A stretch of 64,000 nt of DNA, taken from contig NZ_CBDAQN010000003.1 in the NCBI RefSeq assembly GCF_965199065.1, forward strand, positions 1,178,001 through 1,242,000, written 5' to 3'. Positions within the stretch are counted from its first letter, which is position 1. Each line of letters opens with the position of its first letter. Shown in pieces: positions 18,000-26,752 of this stretch. The stretch is from Acidisoma sp965199065. GTDB taxonomy: Bacteria; Pseudomonadota; Alphaproteobacteria; Acetobacterales; Acetobacteraceae. Made by a program: the position numbers and the translations under genes. The notes beneath the pieces were generated by a model. The model made no database searches. It saw nothing but the letters and a program-made list of their open reading frames with translations, and was not told the DNA's origin.

Positions 18000-18665
18000 T
18001 CAGCTTCCGGGATCGTACTTTGCCGCGAAGGCCGCCGCATCCAGATGGCGAAAATCCATCAGCGCCGCCGTCAGCTGCTCATGCGTCCAGTCCCACCAGG
18101 CGATGCGGCGCATTGCGGCCTCCACCTCCTCCGTCACACGCCGCCGGATGGGCCGTGCCGGATTGCCTGCCACAATCGTATAAGGCGCGACATCCTTCGT
18201 CACCACGGCACCCGCGCCAATTGCGCCACCCAACCCCACGGACACACCCGGCAGCAGGATCGCGCCATGGCCGATCCAGACATCGTGCCCGATCTTCACC
18301 CGGGCCTGGCGGCGCCATTCGAAGACCTCGGCGTCATCCTCCACGCCCATCCGGTGCGAGCGGCTGCGATAGGTGAAATGGTGCAGCGTCGCGCGCCAGA
18401 ACGGGTGATTGGTCGGGTTGATCCGCACATTGGAAGCGACGTTGCCGAACTTCCCGAATTCCGTGTTGAACACCTGAGAGTCTTTGACAAGATAGGTCCA
18501 GTCGCCGATCACACTGTCGAAGATTTCGCACCGCGGGCCGATCGCCGTCCAGGCGCCGACCTCGGTGTTGCGCAGGATCGCCGCGGGGTGAATCCACGGC
18601 GTCTCGCTCATCTCGCCATCGCCCCGCCAGGGGTCCTGATACTCGCCCTGGTTGATCAGCACCAT
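18000..18665 (-). CDS. Hexapeptide-repeat acyltransferase (phosphonate-operon type)
   Basis: A 221-residue left-handed beta-helix acetyltransferase related to CatB/xenobiotic acetyltransferases and to the hexapeptide transferases found in phosphonate operons. Repeats are visible in ILRNTEVGAWTAIGPRCEIF and again in VKIGHDVWIGHGAILLPGVS through GAIGAGAVVTKDVAPYTIVA, ending in the family's GNPARPIRRR. NPTNHPFWRATLHHFTYRS is a block I associate with the phosphonate-operon type. The ATG at 18665 is 1 nt beyond the phospholipase stop, with CGGAG upstream; MSETPW at 18611 is an alternative. Acceptor unknown. Confidence 0.75.
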   Translation of the reverse strand: MVLINQGEYQDPWRGDGEMSETPWIHPAAILRNTEVGAWTAIGPRCEIFDSVIGDWTYLVKDSQVFNTEFGKFGNVASNVRINPTNHPFWRATLHHFTYRSRSHRMGVEDDAEVFEWRRQARVKIGHDVWIGHGAILLPGVSVGLGGAIGAGAVVTKDVAPYTIVAGNPARPIRRRVTEEVEAAMRRIAWWDWTHEQLTAALMDFRHLDAAAFAAKYDPGS

Positions 18666-18666
18666 C

Positions 18667-20682
18667 CTACGGCTCCGCCGGGCTCGGGTTGCTCAGCGGG
18701 CGCGGGTTGAAGTCCGCCGGGATGTGGTTGACGAGGTTCTGCACGCGGTCCTCCGTGGTCACTCCGATGGCGTGGCATCCCTGGCCCCCATAAGGCGGCA
18801 GAGCGTTGACCACGGCATCGGGAATTTCGGCATAGCTCGCCGGCAAGGGAGCGGCCTTGCCTTCCAGCCGCTCCGGGTCGAACGCCGAGAATAAATTGCC
18901 CGTCCCTGCTGTGCGGTCATCATGTGGACCGAGGTTGGTCTGCTTGAAGCCCTGCGGCCCGTTGAAATTCGGGTCCTCGCCATCCAGCCGCGCCTGCAAC
19001 TCGTCCGGAAGATCGGCGAGCGGCGGAATGTTGTAGATCGCGTCGAGGAGCTTGATGACCGAGTTGTGGTCGCCCTCCTCGTGCGAAACCACATGGGCGC
19101 GCGCGTAAGGCGAGATGAGGATCAGCGGAATGCGCGGTCCGCGGCTGAGCGGCAGGCCGTTCGGGTCGAAGGACAGAATGCGCGGCGGCACATGATCGTA
19201 ATCGCCTTCGGACTCGTCATAGGTGATGATGATGGCGCTATTCTTCCAGTATGGGCTGCGCGCGATGGCGTCGACCTCACGCGCGACGAGCGCCTCGCTG
19301 ATCCCGGCATCCGAGTAGCCGGGGTGGTCGTCGTCGCCCTGGAACAACGCCTGCACCGCCTTCGCGTCGGGGGTGCCGTCGTTGAAGGCGGGCTTCATGC
19401 CGTTGATGGCATCATACCCGCCGCGCACGTAGAAGACGCCGGACGATGGCAGGCGTTGCGCGGCCATGTCGGCAAAGAAATCGCCGAGCCCGTGCTCATG
19501 ATCGGTCATCAGCGGATTGTTGCTGATATAGCCGAAATACTGCGGGCCGTTGTGGTGGCCGATATAGCTGTCATGCGAGCCGTCAGCGGGCGCGGTGGCG
19601 GGCTCGTTCGGCTCGCGGTCGTAGCCTTCCTGATACCAGCCCCAGTTCATCGCCACCTGCCCGTCATGCGCGATGAAGGGAATGTCCTTCTGCACGTCGG
19701 CAAGATCGGTTTTGGCCGCGAGATCCTTTGCGGTGACATCGCTGACGGATTGGCCCGCCAACGTCAGCGGCAGGCTCGCGAAGGTGAGGTTCTTGGCGAC
19801 GTTGCTGCCGTTCTTGCCGGACTTCTCGCCGACAAGGTTGGCGGGCTGCCGCTGCGGGCCTGTGGTTTTGTCGAGCTTGGAGCCCCAGAAGGCGATGTTG
19901 TCGGTCAGCAGCGGCACCTTGGTCGGCCCGGCCTGCGAGGCCGCCGGATGCTTCACCCATTGCGTCTCACCGACCTGACCCGAGATCATGGCGATGGCGT
20001 TCGGCGTCGACGGCCCGATGGTCGTCTGGAAGATGTTGTCGAACAGCACGAAGCGGTTGGCATAGTCCCAGAGGAAGGGGACGGTGTCGCAGTCCTCGTA
20101 GGCCATGGTCAGCTCGCCCATCTGCCTGGCCTTGAGTGGTGGATGGTTGGAGCCGGCGGGCGTGTATTTTTTCTCCTCGATGAGGGCGAACCTGTCCATC
20201 TTGGAGTCGAGGCCGACGAGATCCATTTTCGCGGCCATGCGGACGTGGCTGTGATCCACGTCATCCGTATCGGCGGCGTGCTGATCGGGGCCGATGCGGA
20301 ACGGCTGGACACTACTCGATGTGCCGTCGGTGTCGAGGATCGGCTGGTTGAAGCCGAGCGTGGCGGCGGGAGGGCGCGGCTTGGCGCCATCCGAGAACAG
20401 CCCGTTGGCGCCGCGGAAGCTGCCGAAGTAGCTGTCGAACGAGCGGTTCTCCTGGAACAGCACGAAGACGTATTTCACATGGGCGCGCAGCAGCTGGACC
20501 ATCTGCGCCTCGGGCAGTTCCGGGTCGCCGGAGGGTGCGACGAAAACCTTCGCCACATCACCGGCGGCGTCGGGCTGCGGGTTGAGAATGGGCCCGGACG
20601 CCATCTGCGCGAAGGCGACGGGAGGCTGCAGCAGCGCCGCTGCCGCAAGCAAGGCCGAGCAAGTTCTCAGGATGGCTTTCAT
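18667..20682 (-). CDS. Secreted phospholipase C / acid phosphatase family phosphoesterase
   Basis: A 671-residue exported phosphoesterase. The signal peptide is AILRTCSALLAAAALLQPP ending near AFAQ. The mature enzyme shows the family's VFVLFQENRSFDSYFGSFRG near the N-terminus, SGQVGETQW in the middle, and the metal-site segments IIITYDESEGDYDHVPP and EEGDHNSVIKLLDA towards the C-terminus. It would hydrolyse phospholipids or phosphomonoesters outside the cytosol. I start at 20682, preceded by GCGAGGA, nine codons inside the longest frame. It lies between a solute-binding protein and an acyltransferase, all read leftward. Confidence 0.85.
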   Translation of the reverse strand: MKAILRTCSALLAAAALLQPPVAFAQMASGPILNPQPDAAGDVAKVFVAPSGDPELPEAQMVQLLRAHVKYVFVLFQENRSFDSYFGSFRGANGLFSDGAKPRPPAATLGFNQPILDTDGTSSSVQPFRIGPDQHAADTDDVDHSHVRMAAKMDLVGLDSKMDRFALIEEKKYTPAGSNHPPLKARQMGELTMAYEDCDTVPFLWDYANRFVLFDNIFQTTIGPSTPNAIAMISGQVGETQWVKHPAASQAGPTKVPLLTDNIAFWGSKLDKTTGPQRQPANLVGEKSGKNGSNVAKNLTFASLPLTLAGQSVSDVTAKDLAAKTDLADVQKDIPFIAHDGQVAMNWGWYQEGYDREPNEPATAPADGSHDSYIGHHNGPQYFGYISNNPLMTDHEHGLGDFFADMAAQRLPSSGVFYVRGGYDAINGMKPAFNDGTPDAKAVQALFQGDDDHPGYSDAGISEALVAREVDAIARSPYWKNSAIIITYDESEGDYDHVPPRILSFDPNGLPLSRGPRIPLILISPYARAHVVSHEEGDHNSVIKLLDAIYNIPPLADLPDELQARLDGEDPNFNGPQGFKQTNLGPHDDRTAGTGNLFSAFDPERLEGKAAPLPASYAEIPDAVVNALPPYGGQGCHAIGVTTEDRVQNLVNHIPADFNPRPLSNPSPAEP

Positions 20683-20709
20683 CGTGGTCCTCGCTGTGCG
20701 GTTCAGCAT

Positions 20710-21651
20710 TCACTCGGAATACGGCGGGCAGAACAAGCCGCCCTCGCTCCAGAGTGTATTGAGCCCCGGCGGCAGGTCGAGCCTGCTGTCGCTGCCGAGG
20801 TTGCGGCGGAAGATCGCGTCGTAGTCGCCCACGCCGTGGCTCAGGGCCGCCTGCCAATCGGGCGCGAGCCCGAAGGTGGTCGCGACCGAATCCGCGGCCG
20901 GTTGCGGGCGCATCACCGCCGGCACGATCCAGCCAACGAGCGCCGACCAGCGCGGGTCCCCGAGGCCCGTGACCGCCACGATGGGGTAGGCCGCGAGCGG
21001 GTCGGGCAGCAGGCGGCTCGGATGGCCATCGTCTGCCGCTTCGACCCGGATGGCCGCGACGCTGGTGATCTCGTTCACCATCGCGCTGCAATGCCCGGCG
21101 TAATAGGCGTCGAGTTCCTCGTCCGACTCCTGGAACGGGAAATAGCGCAGCGCCAGATGCCGCGCGGCGAACCAGGGAGCGATGCTGCGCTCGGCGCCGG
21201 TTCCGGGCTCCGCGCAAACGTTCTGGCCCGCGAGGTCGGCGACGCGCTGGGCTGGCGAGGCCGCCGGCACCAGGACAGCGTCAGATTCGAAGAAGACGGG
21301 CGGCCCCGGCAGCACGGCCCCTATGAGGTCAGCGTCGACGATCTCGGACTGCGTGAGGAAGGACAGCTCGTCCCGGCCCTGGCGCAGGGGGGCGTAGCTT
21401 GCGGGCAGAAGATAGGCGTGGAAGTCGACGCGGGCCGACGGGCCGAGCACGGCGGTCGCAACCGCCCGGCAGAGATCGACCTCGAGCCCTGCGAGCCTGC
21501 CATCCGGACCCGGAAAGGCGAGGCCGGGACGGACCGTGCCGCCGCAATGCAGGACGCCCTCGGCCCGGATGCGGTCCAGCACGCCGGCCGATGCCGGGAC
21601 AGCCTGGACGCTCAGGAGCAGCAGCGCCGTCAAGGCCAGCCAAAACCGCAT
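20710..21651 (-). CDS. Periplasmic amino-acid-type solute-binding protein
   Basis: A 313-residue type II periplasmic binding protein (polar amino acid family, AapJ-like). It has a signal peptide (FWLALTALLLLSVQAVPASA) then GVLDRIRAEGVLHCGG and GLEVDLCRAVATAVLG, the usual opening of the fold. The ATG at 21651 is chosen for the GGAG site before it. No permease or ATPase is adjacent; instead it is followed after 27 nt by the phospholipase C gene. It may therefore deliver or sense a product of that enzyme (for example a choline- or ethanolamine-like amine), which is inference. Confidence 0.75.
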   Translation of the reverse strand: MRFWLALTALLLLSVQAVPASAGVLDRIRAEGVLHCGGTVRPGLAFPGPDGRLAGLEVDLCRAVATAVLGPSARVDFHAYLLPASYAPLRQGRDELSFLTQSEIVDADLIGAVLPGPPVFFESDAVLVPAASPAQRVADLAGQNVCAEPGTGAERSIAPWFAARHLALRYFPFQESDEELDAYYAGHCSAMVNEITSVAAIRVEAADDGHPSRLLPDPLAAYPIVAVTGLGDPRWSALVGWIVPAVMRPQPAADSVATTFGLAPDWQAALSHGVGDYDAIFRRNLGSDSRLDLPPGLNTLWSEGGLFCPPYSE

Positions 21652-21735
21652 CGAATTCTCCAGGCGCAACCGCTAGAGCGTTACCGGGCGCTGTCCGTCG
21701 GCACCAATGACGGTCTGATGACGGCCTGCGCCGGG

Positions 21736-23055
21736 TCATCCGTCAATGTCGCAAAGCCCCACGACCGGACCATGCAGGCGAACGGTATCGAAGCGCGCGT
21801 GACGCTTGCGGATATCCTCGAGATCGTCGGGGGTCGAGACATCCCGCTCGGCGTCGCCCAGCACGAGGTCCGCATGGCGCTGCAGTTCAGCCTGCCGGGC
21901 GGGTGTGCGTTCGCAGGCGACGGCGGCAGTCAGCACCTCGATCTGGCGGATCAGAACCGCGGCCGAGCCCGCCGCATTCTGCCGGATCATGTGGAACATG
22001 GCGTCCGTGAGGCCGCCGTAGTCGATGGCCGGCACCACCAGAGCCGGCTGACCGCCGCTCAGCGTGACCCCCAGCGACAGGTGACGCGCGGCAAGATCGC
22101 AGAGCGCGGCACCGAGACGGTCGAGCACGCTCATGGCGGTGTGCGGATCGTTGATGCCGGGCGACAGGGCCCGGACCGCGACCTCGACGAGCTGACGCAC
22201 CGAGAATTCGAGATCGGCTGAGCTTGCGCGGTGTTCGCTGACCGCGGTTGCCTTGCTGATGGCTGCCGCCGCGCCCTCCACCTCCGACAGCATCACGGCG
22301 ATGGGCGCGCCCGGAAAAACGTAATCGCCCGGACGCACCAGAAGCCGCAGCCGCGTGTTCTGCTCCGCCGCCCAGTCGGCGAGCCCCGCGGTATCAAGCT
22401 GCTGGAGGTAGCCTCGCCGGGGATCGGTGACGGTGATGCCGTCGCGCCAAACCTGGAGCGGCGGCGGCTCGGGCTGCGGCTCATCGAAGGTCAGCCTCGC
22501 AATGGCGCGGCGCACATCGTCACTCACCAGGTCGACGACCGTATCGACATTGATGCGGCCGGCCATGTGGCCGACGAAGTAGACCAGGGTGGCGACGCAA
22601 CAGAAGGCCAGCACGATGTCGACGGTGAGGGAGAGGTGCGGGACGAACTCCCCCTCGCTGCGGGTCCGCACCGTGCGCAGCACCATCAGGGTATAGGTGA
22701 AGGTGCCGAGGAAGATGCCGAGCGTGACCTGGTTGCCGCGGTCCCGGGTGAAGTTCCGCAGCAGGCGCGGCCCCATCTGCCCCGCCGCCAGAGAGAGTGC
22801 GGCGATGGTGATGGAGAAGATCGTGCCGGCGGTGCTGATGGTGGAGGAGGCGACCGAGCCCAGAAGGGTGCGGGCGCCGGTCGCCCCGCCGCTGTAGAGC
22901 CACGCGCTTTGGATCATCGCCTTCGAGATGACGCCGCTGCGGTCGAGCTGAACCAGGATCAGGGCCAAGGCGATGCCGCCGAGAACCAACAGACCCGGAA
23001 CGACCCAGAAGGTGTCGCTGAAGGCGGCCAGAAGTTTTTTGAGGCGGGCGTTCAA
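21736..23055 (-). CDS. DUF2254 membrane protein
   Basis: A 439-residue inner-membrane protein of the DUF2254 family. The N-terminal half has four hydrophobic segments, beginning FWVVPGLLVLGGIALALILV and including the conserved GSVASSTISTAGTIFSITIA and GIFLGTFTYTLMVLRTVR. The C-terminal half is soluble with DYVFPGAPIAVM and SPGINDPHTAMSVLDRLGAA, both typical of the family. Function is unknown in general. It is divergent from the Ca2+/H+ antiporter gene. Confidence 0.85.
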   Translation of the reverse strand: MNARLKKLLAAFSDTFWVVPGLLVLGGIALALILVQLDRSGVISKAMIQSAWLYSGGATGARTLLGSVASSTISTAGTIFSITIAALSLAAGQMGPRLLRNFTRDRGNQVTLGIFLGTFTYTLMVLRTVRTRSEGEFVPHLSLTVDIVLAFCCVATLVYFVGHMAGRINVDTVVDLVSDDVRRAIARLTFDEPQPEPPPLQVWRDGITVTDPRRGYLQQLDTAGLADWAAEQNTRLRLLVRPGDYVFPGAPIAVMLSEVEGAAAAISKATAVSEHRASSADLEFSVRQLVEVAVRALSPGINDPHTAMSVLDRLGAALCDLAARHLSLGVTLSGGQPALVVPAIDYGGLTDAMFHMIRQNAAGSAAVLIRQIEVLTAAVACERTPARQAELQRHADLVLGDAERDVSTPDDLEDIRKRHARFDTVRLHGPVVGLCDIDG

Positions 23056-23156
23056 GGCCGATCCGATCCGGTATCCGCTGTGAATCTCGGGTGTTAGGCA
23101 ATTTGAGCCCGTGCGGCCAGTGCCATTGGCGTGCGCGGAGCGAGCGACAGCGTGAT

Positions 23157-23177
23157 CTTGCCCTCTTGGAGGGCAAG
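23157..23177 (+). other. Strong stem-loop in the antiporter leader
   Basis: CTTGCCCTC and GAGGGCAAG form a perfect 9-bp stem closed by the 3-nt loop TTG. It lies 64 nt upstream of the antiporter ATG and 100 nt upstream of the divergent DUF2254 start. It could act in the antiporter mRNA leader or block antisense transcription. It does not resemble a known cation riboswitch that I recognise. Confidence 0.5.
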
Positions 23178-23241
23178 CTCATCTCGGAACGGCCGGGTTG
23201 CGCCGTGGCCGTCTTTCAAACACCGAGGAGTTATTTCGCCC

Positions 23242-24306
23242 ATGCTTCGCTGGTCCCTGCTGGCGATCATCCCCGTGGGGCCCATCCTGCACGCGCTCGG
23301 CCTGCCGCCCATCTGGGTCTTCCTGACCGGCATTCTCGGCGTCGGCGTTCTGGCGGACTGGATCAGGCGCGCCACCGAGCAACTCGCCCGCCACACCGGC
23401 GCGGCACTCGGCGGGCTCCTCTCGGTGAGCCTCGGCAGCCTCGCCGAGTTGCTGCTCGCGCTTTTCGTTCTGGCGCGTGGCGCGGTGGACGTGGTGCATG
23501 CGCAGATCACCGGATCGATCATCGGCACCAGCCTGCTCGGCCTCGGGCTGGCCGTCATCGCCGGCGGCGCCGGCCGCGAGCACCAGACCTTCAAGCGCGA
23601 ACGCGCCGGCCTGCTCTCCAGCCTGCTGATCCTGGTGGTCATCGCCCTGCTGCTGCCCGCCGTGTTCGACCTCACGGCACGACAGGTGGTCCGCGCCGGG
23701 CATGTCGCCGCCAGCGAGGAGACGCTCAGCCTCATCGTCTCGGCCGTGCTTCTGCTGCTCTACCTCGGCAACCTCGTCTACACGCTGGTCACGCACCGCG
23801 ATGTCTTCGCGGCCGGCGAGCCGGAGAGCGCGGAGACGGCGCAGGCCTGGCCGCTGTGGCGGTGCCTGGCGGTGCTGGCCGCCACAACGGCGGTCGCCGC
23901 CTGGGAGAGCGACCTGATCTCGGACGCGCTCACAGACGCGGCCCGCACGCTGCACCTGTCCGCGACCTTCCTCGGCGTGATCGTGCTGGCGCTTGTCGGC
24001 AACGTCGCCGACCTCGTCTCTGCCATCTGGTTTGCCCGCCAGGGGCGGCTGGGGCTGGTGATGAGCATCTGCATCGGCTCGGCCATCCAGGTCGCCCTGG
24101 TGGTCGCGCCTCTGCTCGTGATCATCTCATGGCTGATCGGCGCGCCCATGACGCTCGTCTTCAAAAATCCGCTCGACCTCTTTGCGATCGCCGGAACCGC
24201 CTTCATCGTCAACGCCATCACCGGAGATGGCGAGACGACGTGGTTCGAGGGTGTGCTTCTGGTGGGGGTCTATTGCCTGCTGGGCACCGCGTTCTTCTTT
24301 GCCTGA
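23242..24306 (+). CDS. Calcium/proton antiporter (CaCA family)
   Basis: A 354-residue cation exchanger with about eleven hydrophobic segments. The two inverted alpha repeats are visible: GALGGLLSVSLGSLAELLLA with QITGSIIGTSLLGLGLAV in the first half, and VIVLALVGNVADLVSAIWFA with SICIGSAIQVALVVAPLLV in the second. The acidic residues in GSLAELLL and GNVADLVS are the expected ion ligands; most family members have glutamate in the second position, here aspartate. It would export Ca2+ (or another divalent ion) in exchange for H+. The start at 23242 is the first plausible ATG after GAGGAG. Confidence 0.82.
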   Translation: MLRWSLLAIIPVGPILHALGLPPIWVFLTGILGVGVLADWIRRATEQLARHTGAALGGLLSVSLGSLAELLLALFVLARGAVDVVHAQITGSIIGTSLLGLGLAVIAGGAGREHQTFKRERAGLLSSLLILVVIALLLPAVFDLTARQVVRAGHVAASEETLSLIVSAVLLLLYLGNLVYTLVTHRDVFAAGEPESAETAQAWPLWRCLAVLAATTAVAAWESDLISDALTDAARTLHLSATFLGVIVLALVGNVADLVSAIWFARQGRLGLVMSICIGSAIQVALVVAPLLVIISWLIGAPMTLVFKNPLDLFAIAGTAFIVNAITGDGETTWFEGVLLVGVYCLLGTAFFFA

Positions 24307-24327
24307 TGCCCCGGTCGATCCCGTGCC

Positions 24328-24588
24328 TCAAGCGCGGCGAGTGGCGGCCTTGGCAGGCTTGGCCGCTGCCTTGGGCAGAGGCGGCAGATCCTCGTCCAGA
24401 ATTGTGAGCGTCACCGCGTAGGAAATCTCGCCCTCGTCGGTGTCCTTGTCCAAGGTGCCGATGGTTTCCTCGCCCACCGCGACCTCGATCGGGAAGCCCG
24501 GCTTCACCGGGGGCACGACCGTGAGCCGGTCATTGCCCAGGAGGCGGCGAAGGTAGGTCTGTACGCGCTCGATCTCGGCTCCGGTCAT
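24328..24588 (-). CDS. DUF3126 family protein
   Basis: An 86-residue protein starting MTGAEIERVQTYLRRLLGN, followed by ETIGTLDKDTDEGEISYAV and ILDEDLPPLP. This is the DUF3126 pattern, found mainly in alphaproteobacteria. The C-terminus is Lys/Ala-rich (KAAAKPAKAATRRA), possibly nucleic-acid binding. No function is known. The gene ends 22 nt from the convergent antiporter gene. An upstream start would add 21 residues without similarity. Confidence 0.75.
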   Translation of the reverse strand: MTGAEIERVQTYLRRLLGNDRLTVVPPVKPGFPIEVAVGEETIGTLDKDTDEGEISYAVTLTILDEDLPPLPKAAAKPAKAATRRA

Positions 24589-24725
24589 GTCCGGGTCCTC
24601 TCCTGAATGTCTTGGACGGGCCAGATACCGGATCGCGAAGCCCAATGCCACACCGTCTACGCAGCACCGCAGTCTTCCGGAACGGGTGGCTTGATCCTGA
24701 TGGAGGCCGGGGCCAGGATGAGCCG

Positions 24726-24959
24726 ATGAGCGAAACCGTGCTCGACCTCAAGCATCTGGCCTGCCCCCTGCCCGTGCTCCGCGCCAACAGGGCCCTGCGC
24801 GGCATGGAAGCGGGCGAGCGGCTGCGCGTGCTGGCGACGGACGCGGCATCGGTCGGGGATTTCAAAATCTATTGCCGGGAGACCGGACACGTCCTCGTCT
24901 CCTGGAGCGAGGAGGCCGGCGTCTACAGCTTTACGATCCGGCGCCGCCCAGGGGACTGA
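24726..24959 (+). CDS. TusA-family sulfur carrier protein
   Basis: A 77-residue cytosolic protein with the family motif HLACPLPVLRANRALRGM, in which Cys13 of CPxP carries persulfide sulfur in relay pathways (tRNA thiolation, sulfur oxidation or selenium/sulfur trafficking). Its C-terminal half has the second family element LATDAASVGDFKIYCRETGH. An AGGA site precedes the ATG at 24726. It leads a plus-strand run with an SDR, an HDAC-like protein and pgi; no DsrE or rhodanese partner is nearby, so the pathway is open. Confidence 0.88.
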   Translation: MSETVLDLKHLACPLPVLRANRALRGMEAGERLRVLATDAASVGDFKIYCRETGHVLVSWSEEAGVYSFTIRRRPGD

Positions 24960-24995
24960 ACCCTCCGTCCAATCAGAATAAGGAAACGGGACAAG

Positions 24996-25787
24996 ATGGA
25001 ACTCGGGTTGAAGGGCAAGGTCGCCGTCATCACCGGCGGCAGTGTCGGCATTGGACTCGCCATCGCCGAAGGGCTCGCGGCCGAGGGCGTCGACCTGCTG
25101 CTGTCCGCCCGGGATGGCGCGCGCCTCACCCGCGAGGCGGCGCGCGTCGCCTCAGCCTTCGGCGTGCGTGTGGAGACGGTGGCGGGCGATGTCGCGACGC
25201 CCGAGGCGGCCCAGGCCATCATCGACGCGGCGGAGGCCAAGTTCGGCGGCGCCGATATCCTGATCAACAACGCCGGCACCGGCAGCAACGAGACCATCAT
25301 GGAAGCGCCCGACAGCAAGTGGGACTTCTACTGGGAGCTGCACGTTATGGCGGCGGTGCGGCTCGCGCGCGGGCTGGTGCCGGGCATGAAGCGCCGGGGT
25401 GGCGGCGTCATCCTCCACAACGCGTCCATCTGCGCCAGCCAGCCGCTCGGCTACGAACCGATATACAATGTCACCAAAGCGGCCCTGGTCATGTTCTCGA
25501 AAAATCTCGCCAATGAGGTCGTGCGCGACAATATCCGCGTCAACACGGTCAACCCCGGGCTGGTGCTCACGCCGGACTGGGTGAAGACCGCGAAGGAACT
25601 GACCGCCGATACCGGCGGCGATTGGGAGGCGCATCTGCAATCCGTGGCCGACGAACTCGCGCCGATCCGCCGCTTCGCCTCGGCGGCCGAAATCGCCAAC
25701 CTCTTCGTGTTCCTATGCTCGGACCGGGCGAGCTATTGCGTCGGCTCCGCCTTCTTCGCCGATGGCGGCATGCTGAAGACGATCTAG
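24996..25787 (+). CDS. SDR-family oxidoreductase
   Basis: A 263-residue classical short-chain dehydrogenase/reductase. TGGSVGIG (residues 13-20) binds the nucleotide, NNAGTGSNET follows in the central sheet, and the catalytic serine, tyrosine and lysine lie in NASICASQPLGYEPIYNVTK. The C-terminus ends in the usual cosubstrate block SAFFADGGMLKTI. The substrate is not evident. It is 3 nt upstream of the HDAC-like gene, so the two are likely co-transcribed. Confidence 0.85.
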   Translation: MELGLKGKVAVITGGSVGIGLAIAEGLAAEGVDLLLSARDGARLTREAARVASAFGVRVETVAGDVATPEAAQAIIDAAEAKFGGADILINNAGTGSNETIMEAPDSKWDFYWELHVMAAVRLARGLVPGMKRRGGGVILHNASICASQPLGYEPIYNVTKAALVMFSKNLANEVVRDNIRVNTVNPGLVLTPDWVKTAKELTADTGGDWEAHLQSVADELAPIRRFASAAEIANLFVFLCSDRASYCVGSAFFADGGMLKTI

Positions 25788-25790
25788 GGT

Positions 25791-26732
25791 ATGTCGGTTC
25801 TTCTCCTCACCCATCCGGCTGGCCTTGAGCATGAGACCGGCCCTGGCCACCCCGAGCGCATCGGCCGTCTCCGCGCCGTGACGGCGGCGCTGGCCGCCGC
25901 GGAGTTCGACGGCCTCATCCGCGAGGAGGCCCCAGTCGCGACGCGGGAGCAGCTCGGGCGGGTGCATCCAAAGCGCTATATCGACAGCGTGCTGAACACG
26001 CGCCCGGCGCCGGGACAGCTCGTGCGGCTCGACCCCGATACGGTGATGAGCACCGGCAGTGCCGAGGCCGCGTTGCGCGGCGCGGGCGGCGCCATCGCGG
26101 GCGTTGATGCGGTGCAGTCGGGCCGGGTGCGGGCGGCCTTCGTCGCCACCCGTCCGCCCGGGCACCACGCCGAGCCCGACCGGTCGATGGGCTTCTGCCT
26201 CTTCTCCAATGCGGCGATCGCCGCGCATCATGCGCGGGCCGCCTGGGGACGGCAGCGCGTGGCCGTGCTGGACTTCGATGTCCACCACGGCAACGGCACG
26301 CAGGCGGTCGCCTGGGACGATGCCGACTTCTTCTTCGGCTCCAGCCACCAATACCCCTTCTACCCGGGCACCGGCGGCTTGAGCGAAACCGGCGTCGCCG
26401 GGCAGATCGTCAACGCGCCGCTGGCCGCCTATAGCGGGCGGGCCGCGTTCGAAGCCGCCTGGACGGGCCGCATCCTGCCCGCGCTCGATGCCTTCGACCC
26501 CGACTGCATCATCGTCTCCGCCGGCTTCGACGCCCATCGCGACGACCCCCTCGCCCAGCTGGAGCTGAATGCCGCCGATTTCGCCTGGATCACCGGCGCG
26601 ATCATGGACGCCGCCGACCGGCACACGCAGGGCAGAATCGTCTCCCTGCTCGAAGGCGGGTATGATCTCGACGCGCTCGCGGCCTCCGCCGCGGCCCATG
26701 TCCGCACGCTGCTCGCCCCATCGAGATCGTAA
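25791..26732 (+). CDS. Histone-deacetylase-family amidohydrolase
   Basis: A 313-residue zinc amidohydrolase of the HDAC/acetylpolyamine amidohydrolase/AcuC superfamily. Catalytic residues are visible: tandem histidines in TRPPGHHAEPDR, zinc ligands in LDFDVHHGNGTQ, and the third ligand in SAGFDAHRDDPLAQL. Bacterial members deacetylate acetylpolyamines, small amides or, as AcuC, may act on acetylated acetyl-CoA synthetase. An Acs gene lies 11 kb away, not linked. It is followed by pgi after 20 nt. Confidence 0.88.
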   Translation: MSVLLLTHPAGLEHETGPGHPERIGRLRAVTAALAAAEFDGLIREEAPVATREQLGRVHPKRYIDSVLNTRPAPGQLVRLDPDTVMSTGSAEAALRGAGGAIAGVDAVQSGRVRAAFVATRPPGHHAEPDRSMGFCLFSNAAIAAHHARAAWGRQRVAVLDFDVHHGNGTQAVAWDDADFFFGSSHQYPFYPGTGGLSETGVAGQIVNAPLAAYSGRAAFEAAWTGRILPALDAFDPDCIIVSAGFDAHRDDPLAQLELNAADFAWITGAIMDAADRHTQGRIVSLLEGGYDLDALAASAAAHVRTLLAPSRS

Positions 26733-26752
26733 AGCCCGAAGGAGAGACCGCC

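Noticed and set aside
18922..22221. An 1,099-codon open frame on the plus strand
   Set aside because: It lies antisense to phospholipase C, the binding protein and part of the DUF2254 gene, all of which have clear family motifs. Its translation is Arg/Gly/Val-rich with no domain, as expected from third-position GC bias.
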